Of a stretch of DNA of 64,000 bases, positions 58,601 to 64,000 are shown piece by piece. The position numbers were made by a program, and so were the translations under genes. Location: positions 1 to 64,000 of the forward strand of contig JABTTQ020002843.1 of the NCBI GenBank assembly GCA_016081115.2, written 5' to 3'. The notes under the pieces were generated by a model, which was not told the origin of the DNA, searched no databases, and saw only the letters and a list, made by a program, of their open reading frames with translations. The stretch comes from Rehmannia glutinosa. Its lineage: Eukaryota; Streptophyta; Magnoliopsida; Lamiales; Orobanchaceae. Within the stretch, counting starts at the first letter, position 1. The number at the start of each line of letters is the position of its first letter.

Positions 58601-59880
58601 GGATGAAGAAGAAAGAAAAGTCTTCGAGAAAGAAGACATGTAAAGAAGGAAGCCATGTTGTTCTTCGCCGAGATCACGAGACAACTAAGTTTAAGGAAGC
58701 AGACTCAGAGAGTAGTGAAGTCGACTACTCAAGTGATTCGAAGAAGAAGCAATGATCTGTCTAATGGCTAAAGAACAAAAATCAACTAGACCAAGAAGAT
58801 GAGGTACACTCTAACTCATCTCATTCATATTCTAATGATAGTGAGTGACACACACACTTCATCACCCACCGATCTTTATGATTCATTAGGCAAAATGATG
58901 AAAGACTTTGAGCACATTAAATACTCACACACACTATTAAATGAGGAAAACAACCATTTCAAAAGCAAAACTCACGGTGACTAAGGAGGTGAGTACTCTA
59001 AGTCACATAGCGATGAGAATAAAGAGTTGAAGGCCGAGATGCTAAACTAATAAAGCAGAGATAGCTACTATAGAAAAGAGGGAAAATGATCTCAAAAATA
59101 TGATAGCCTCATTTCCAAAGGCATCTAAATCATTGGATGACCTTATCATGAGTCAAAAAGAATGAGGAGATAAACAGGCATAAGATTCAATTCCTTTGTG
59201 CAGTCAAACTCCCGCAGTGATTTTGGAAAAAGGATCTTCAAGTAATTAAGCATCTCAAAAATCTAAAACACCAAATGTTGCACCCACATTCATTCCAAAG
59301 CACAACCACAAACAAATTGGCCTTAGATATAAAGGAAAAGAAAACAACTTGAGTTGAGTATCTTTGAGAGAGGTGAGAAGAAATCGCAGAGTTCCTCGGC
59401 AAACTCCAAATAGGAAGTACTATGTAAAGAATAAACAGAGCTACCAAAAACCCTAGAAGTTTTATCAAAAAACACATATGATGGGAATGGTAGAAATTAC
59501 TCGAGCAAGTGATTGGAACAATGTGAAAAATCAAGCAAAGACCAATAGAATACAAGTCTAGATGGCAAAGACCTAGACCTCAACAAAGGTCATTCCAAGG
59601 AAAAAGAGCTATTATCGTACATACATGCACCCAGGCACTACACTCAAAAATATCACAACTACCCAAAGAAGGCATTTGCTAAAACACACACACAGCATAC
59701 TGAGACAAAAGAGACAAAGTTGTATGAACCTAAAACCCCAAGCAATTTGCCAAAGTTAATTATGATTATGGCACGAGATAGATGGCAACCCCTTAGAGTC
59801 AAATCATTTGGCTATAGGTTGGTTGGATCATCTTCTGATTAACCCCTCAGGACCTGCACAAGTATGAGTACCTAAAAACT
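58601..59880 (+). pseudogene. Linker between gag and protease, copia element
   Basis: Low-complexity, charged, coiled-coil-like sequence in broken frames (KEADSESSEVDYSSDSKKK; KMMKDFEHIKYSHTLLNEEN), the usual gag-pol linker of Sirevirus-type elements. No motif of an enzyme is visible. Confidence 0.5.
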
Positions 59881-59924
59881 AATTTCCTTGATTGCGGGTT
59901 CAAGGAACAACTGAAAGTGCCAAG

Positions 59925-60250
59925 GAACCTAGTACGTAGATAGTGGTTGTTCCGGATATATGACAGAAACAAGAAAAATCTATCAAGATTCAAGGATATT
60001 AGAGGCGTAAAAAGTAATATTTGGAGGAAATGAAGCTCGGGAAATAAAAGGCATTGGATCCATCAAGAAGAATGGATTGGAGATCACGGATGTTGCTTAT
60101 GTTGAAGGCCTCAACTTCAACCTGTTAAGCATCGACCAACTCGTGACAAGGGCTACAATGTTGGATTCAATGTGGGAATATGCCAAGTTAAAGATTGAAT
60201 CAAATGAAATAGTCTTTGCAAGGATCAAGAGAAGAATATGTATGTGGTAG
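59925..60250 (+). pseudogene. Protease region, copia element
   Basis: DSGCSGYMTET (about 59938-59970) is the retropepsin active site; the usual form is DSGCSRHMTG. It is followed by SIKKNGLEITDVAYVEGL and NLLSIDQL in shifting frames, the standard copia order. Confidence 0.7.
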
Positions 60251-60280
60251 ATTGGTCTCATCGCAACACCAAACACTTGT

Positions 60281-61180
60281 TTGTTAGCAAAGAGCATAGC
60301 CGAATCAAGTTGGATGTGGCACAATAAGCTGAGTCATATGAACTTCAAGACAATCAACAAGCTTGCAAGGAGTCATCTTGTGGAAGGATTGCGGACTCGG
60401 TGTACAAGAAGGAAAGTGTATGTGATGCATGCCGGATGGGAAGCGAGATCAAATCTTCATTCAAGGAGAAACCTAGTCCTTTTTCAACAAGGATATTACA
60501 TCTTGCATATGGACTTATTTGGTCCAATTGAACCGGCCCGGCATAAGTGGAAAGAAATACACCTTAGTGGTGGTAGATAATTATTCAAGATATACTTGGA
60601 CAATCTTCATGTGCAAAAAGAGGACACTTTGCAAAAGTTACCACAAATGATGAAAAGAGTTCAAAATGAAAAAGCCAAACCATTATAATGATAAGGTCGA
60701 TAGAGGAACCGAGTTTGTCAATTGGATAATCACTCAAGATTGTGTTGAAAATGGTATTGCTCATGAGTTATCTCTGCAGCAAAGAACTCCACAAATGTGA
60801 GAATGGAGTAGCCGAAAGAAGGAACATAACTCTCAAGGAAGCCGCAAGGACCATGTTAAAGCTCGGATTGCCTAAGAGATTTTGGGGAAGCCATCAACAC
60901 CGCATGCTATACTCAAAATAGATGCATGATAAATAGACAACCGACAAAGACTCCTTATGAAATCACGGACATGAAGAAAGCCGAATGTTAGGTACTTCAT
61001 AATATTTGGATGTAAAGGTTTCATCCACAACAATGGCAAGGATAATCTAAACGCTTTTGATGCTAAAGGCGATGAAGGTATCTTTTTGGGATACTCAACT
61101 GAAAGCAAAGCCCATAGAGTCTTGAACAAGAGGACTATGGTCATAGAAGAGTCTATTCATGTGGTTTTGATGAACCTAAT
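60281..61180 (+). pseudogene. Integrase, copia element
   Basis: The GAG-pre-integrase motif WMWHNKLSHMNFKTINKLAR opens the region. LHMDLFGPIEPA carries the first catalytic Asp. GVAERRNITLKEAARTML, near 60800, corresponds to the GxAERxNRTL block with the catalytic Glu. The C-terminal FLGYSTESKAHRVLNKRT follows near 61085. A shift or stop separates each block. Confidence 0.8.
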
Positions 61181-61489
61181 GTGAATGGAGAAGACATTGA
61201 AGAGTTAGATGATAAGGTGAATCACCCAACTATGCGAAGAGTCTTTATGTTGAAGTGAAGCAAGAGTAATCAATCAAGATGAAGATGAGATAGCTGAATC
61301 TCAAAGACAATTGGAAAATCTGCGGTGAATGATGATGAAAAAGTTGCTCAAGACAACACAATTGCGAGACATCCGAACCGGTGATTTGCTTCAACCGATG
61401 TGAGATGGCCGAGAGACCATCCACCGAGCTAGTTATTGGAGATGTAAGAGATGGTGTAAGAACCAGGATCCGAGCTCGAAGAAGCAATG

Positions 61490-62560
61490 TTCACTTGTTT
61501 TCTTTCCCAAATAGAGCCAAAAGATGTGTCCCAAGCATTAGATGACACACATTGTATTCAAGCCATGAAAGAAGAGTGAATCGGTTTGAAAGAAACAAAG
61601 TATGGGAATTGGTGTGAGACCAACCCATCGAGAATGCTATTGGCACAAAATGGGTTTTGAAATAAGATGAATGAGGAAGGATCTGTGGTAAGAAACAAAG
61701 CAAGATTGGTAGCCAAATGGTATTGCCAAGAAGAGGAATAGATTTTGATGAAACCTTTGCACTGTTGCAAGATTAGAAGCAATAAGGATGTTTTTGCCTA
61801 TCTTGCTCACAAGAACTTCTTGTATATCAAATGGATGTGAAAAGTGCATTTTTAAATGGATTGTTAGAAGAAGAAGTCTATGTTGAGCAACCTCCATGCT
61901 TTGAGCATAAGACTCTTGGAGATAAGGTATACAAGCTCAAGAAAGATCTATATGGATGAAGCAGGCACAAGAGCATGGTATGATACATTATCGCAATTTC
62001 TAATGAGATAATGGATTTACCAAAAGGAAAATGGACAAAACACTCTTTAGAACTCAAGATGGAGAGAGTATCTTGCTTGTTCAGATATATGTGGATGATA
62101 TCATCTTTGGATCCACAAACAAAGAGTTTGTGTGATAAGTTCTCAAATCTCATGCAAGGCAAATTTGAAATGAGCATGATGGGAGAGCCGACTTTCTTCT
62201 TAGGACTTCAAGTTCACGCTGGTGAAGGATGGAACCTTCATAAGTCAAACAAAATAAACCAGAGATTTAATGAAGAAATTTGGTATGGAAGAAACGTCTT
62301 ACGTGAAAATACCAATTAATACATCGGTCAAGATGGACATGGATGCGAGATGGAAAACCCGTATATCAAACAAGATACGAGCATTGATTGGATCATTGCT
62401 CTACTTAACATCAAGCAGGCCGATATCACCTTTGCGGTAGGTGTATGTGCAAGATTTCAATCTGCACCAAAAAAGAGCCACATGACTACATCTAAGAGAT
62501 TCCTAAGATATTTGAAGGGATGCCAAGAAGTTGGCTTATGTTATCCAAAGGAAGGTGGAT
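61490..62560 (+). pseudogene. Reverse transcriptase, copia element
   Basis: Readable blocks are WELV...GTKWVLK (61600-61660), YQMDVKSAFLNGLLEEEVYV (61825-61885, with the catalytic Asp of block A) and KVYKLKKDLYG. The YVDD box is mutated to YMWMISSL in the open frame but recoverable as a one-base shift, and KFEMSMMGEPTFFLGLQV follows (62160-62220). Domain order is normal; the function is lost. Confidence 0.8.
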
Positions 62561-63030
62561 TCAAGCTAATTGGTTATTCAGGACTACGACTATCTTTGGA
62601 TATAGAGTTTCTGAAGAAAGAGTACATAGGGTACATGTCAAATGCTTGGAAACAGATTAGTTTCATGGTTTAGCAAGAAGCAAAAACTTAATAGCTACAT
62701 CCATGGTGAAGCAGAGTACATAGGCTGGGGCGGCTATTGTGCCCAAGTCTTATGGATAAGACAACGATTGAGAGATTATGAAATTTAAGAAAAAGAGATT
62801 CCAATTATGTGTGATAACACAAGTGCTATTGCAATCACTCGAAATCCGTGTTGCAATCAAGAACAAAGCACATTGATGTCAAATATCATTTTATAAGTGA
62901 TCATGTTGAAAAGAAAGATATCATTTTGGAGTATATCTCAACCGATAAACAGTTAGTGACATATTGACCAATCCTCTATATGAATCAAGATTTGAAGAGC
63001 TTAAGAATGAGCTAGGGTTAATTGAGTGAG
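62561..63030 (+). pseudogene. RNase H, copia element
   Basis: VSWFSKKQKLNSYIHGEAEY carries the catalytic Glu, then IMCDNTSAIAITRNP the catalytic Asp, and KKDIILEYISTDKQL near 62925. Frame changes and a stop at 63027-63029 (LIE, TGA) mark the end of pol. The Asp of the first block is not readable. Confidence 0.7.
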
Positions 63031-63440
63031 TTGATACTCAAAAGACTCAATTAGAAGAAATGGAAGTTGAAAAATGAGAATCAAACAAGTTTTTCACATC
63101 GGTCAAGTGAAACAGATACATCGAGAAATCGGTTGTATCGAGTTAGTTGATGAGATGAGTCACCTAATGAAAGGAGAGAAGTTGAGTTGAGTTAATTTTT
63201 ACATGAGCCGAGTCATTTAATAGCTAAGTGACAAAAAACAAATCGTTTTTAATGAGCGGGAATGTTTTTAGGGCGATGTCGCGTAATAATGACGGGTATA
63301 GTCAAAAGCCGCACAATAAGCATATGATTGGATATAAATGTGCCGCATTAAATGCGAGGAATGAAATGCGGTTTAACGTGCAACTGAGCCGTTGATCTTA
63401 GTTAAATTTCAAAAATAAAAAACACGTCCTTTCATAACCC
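63031..63440 (+). other. Spacer between pol and the extra ORF of the copia element
   Basis: No frame. Sequence such as AGATACATCGAGAAATCGG recalls the untranslated 3' part of Sirevirus-like elements. It ends at the TATA box at 63442. Confidence 0.45.
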
Positions 63441-63441
63441 T

Positions 63442-63448
63442 TATATAC
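63442..63448 (+). promoter_or_regulatory. Possible TATA box of the extra ORF
   Basis: CCTTATATACTC lies about 140 bp before the ATG at 63584, with a CT-rich leader (TTTCTTTCAGTTTTTCTCTC) between. The layout is that of a plant promoter and 5' leader, on the element's sense strand. Confidence 0.4.
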
Positions 63449-63583
63449 TCTTTCTTTCAGTTTTTCTCTCTCACACTCAAAACTTTCATCTTCAAAGCAA
63501 AAGAAAGCAAGTTCTTTTTCTCGCAAAACCCTACGAGTTCACAAGCGGGTTTATCAAGAATTAATTGGGAGAAACTTCTAAAA

Positions 63584-64000
63584 ATGGCACCAAAGTTTAA
63601 TTTCATCAAATTATCGAAGCAAATCCACTCTGGATCGATGTGGATTTTGAAGGAATGGTGAAGCGGGTTCCGATGAATACCTAGTAACAAGATTCTTTGA
63701 TATGCTAGAAGAGTCGGTCTCGGGACTTTTCTTATTTTGGAGTACTCGCACACCTACTTTGAAGAGGTGGCGCAGATTCTATGTAAATCTTTGAGGTGCG
63801 GGATGAAGGAATCAAGTCCTCCGTCCACCGCAAGGACATCATAATCATTGCTTAGGACCTTGCGAGCACTCGTTTCTTGTTGTGCGAGGGCATGACAGTA
63901 AATATACTGGTGATGTTAACTTGGCTGCTACATGGAAAGAAGTAGCCAAATCGGAGTGTGCTACAAAGGTAATATACACAATCGAGAAGAAGTTCTTTGA
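63584..64000 (+). pseudogene. Extra ORF after pol in the copia element, broken, partial
   Basis: MAPKFNFIKLSKQIHSG opens from an ATG in good context (AAAAATGGCA). A stop comes soon, but other frames continue with LWIDVDFEGM, then VGLGTFLILEYSHTYFEEV and AQILCKSLRC, which look protein-like. Sireviruses can carry an extra ORF here (called env-like in SIRE1), yet I see no signal peptide or transmembrane segment. It could also be a captured host fragment. It runs out of the window. Confidence 0.4.

Larger units (their letters stand above)
55944..64000 (+). mobile_element. Ty1/copia element, decayed, 3' end outside the window
   Basis: The 5' LTR (55944-57441) is followed by primer site, gag, protease, integrase, reverse transcriptase, RNase H and about 1 kb of further sequence up to the window end. 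The 3' LTR must lie beyond 64000. Motifs are copia type, and a long post-RNase H region with an extra frame recalls Sireviruses. Stops and indels are dense in every domain, many of them single-base, so this copy is inactive. Confidence 0.88.

Overview
The window is nuclear DNA of a flowering plant, most likely a eudicot. It is AT-rich, and about three quarters of it from 11.5 kb rightward is transposable element sequence of plant-specific lineages. The only host-gene material I can recognise is a decayed cytochrome P450 of the CYP714 type, plus short gene-like pieces carried inside DNA elements. I found no intact single-copy host gene, no tRNA or rRNA gene and no CRISPR array. Nothing here identifies the species.

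Layout. 0.5-9.3 kb: a CYP714-like pseudogene on the minus strand. Its intron boundaries are intact, exon 1 has two frameshifts, the I-helix exon is wrecked and there is no haem-binding exon. Small non-autonomous elements sit in and next to it, including a hAT-type element at 9.5-10.1 kb with a perfect 8-bp target duplication. 11.49-21.74 kb: a complete but decayed Ty3/gypsy element of the Tat lineage on the minus strand, with TATAT duplications, two RNase H domains, a tandem-repeat 3' region and a plus-strand antisense gene with its own TATA box. 22.4-34.5 kb: a chain of four terminal-inverted-repeat elements (called E1-E4 here) joined through TA microsatellites. E3 is inserted in E2, and a Ty1/copia Sirevirus-like element (26.62-32.60 kb) is also inserted in E2. 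The copia element keeps LTRs, gag and the protease start but has lost integrase and reverse transcriptase. 34.5-39.6 kb: mostly unassignable AT-rich DNA with one solo-LTR-like block.

39.8-51.1 kb: an Athila-type Ty3/gypsy element on the minus strand. Its 5' LTR is good, but its 3' LTR is chimaeric and carries a GC-rich palindromic MITE. 51.1-53.4 kb: a truncated LINE-1-like element on the plus strand. 53.37-54.87 kb: a minus-strand solo LTR of the same copia family whose full 5' LTR lies at 55.94-57.44 kb. 57.4-64.0 kb: the body of that copia element on the plus strand, heavily frameshifted, leaving the window before its 3' LTR. After RNase H it has a further segment with a TATA box and an ATG-initiated reading frame.

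There is no working pathway here. The parts relate as insertion history: a decayed P450 locus beside successive waves of DNA elements, gypsy and copia insertions, with at least two levels of nesting. Points that deserve checking are the antisense gene and hairpin-bearing repeats of the Tat element, the TA-tract chain of gene-carrying elements, the protease-to-RNase H deletion, and the post-polymerase frame of the last copia element. Lineage names rest on motif recognition by eye; no database search was run.
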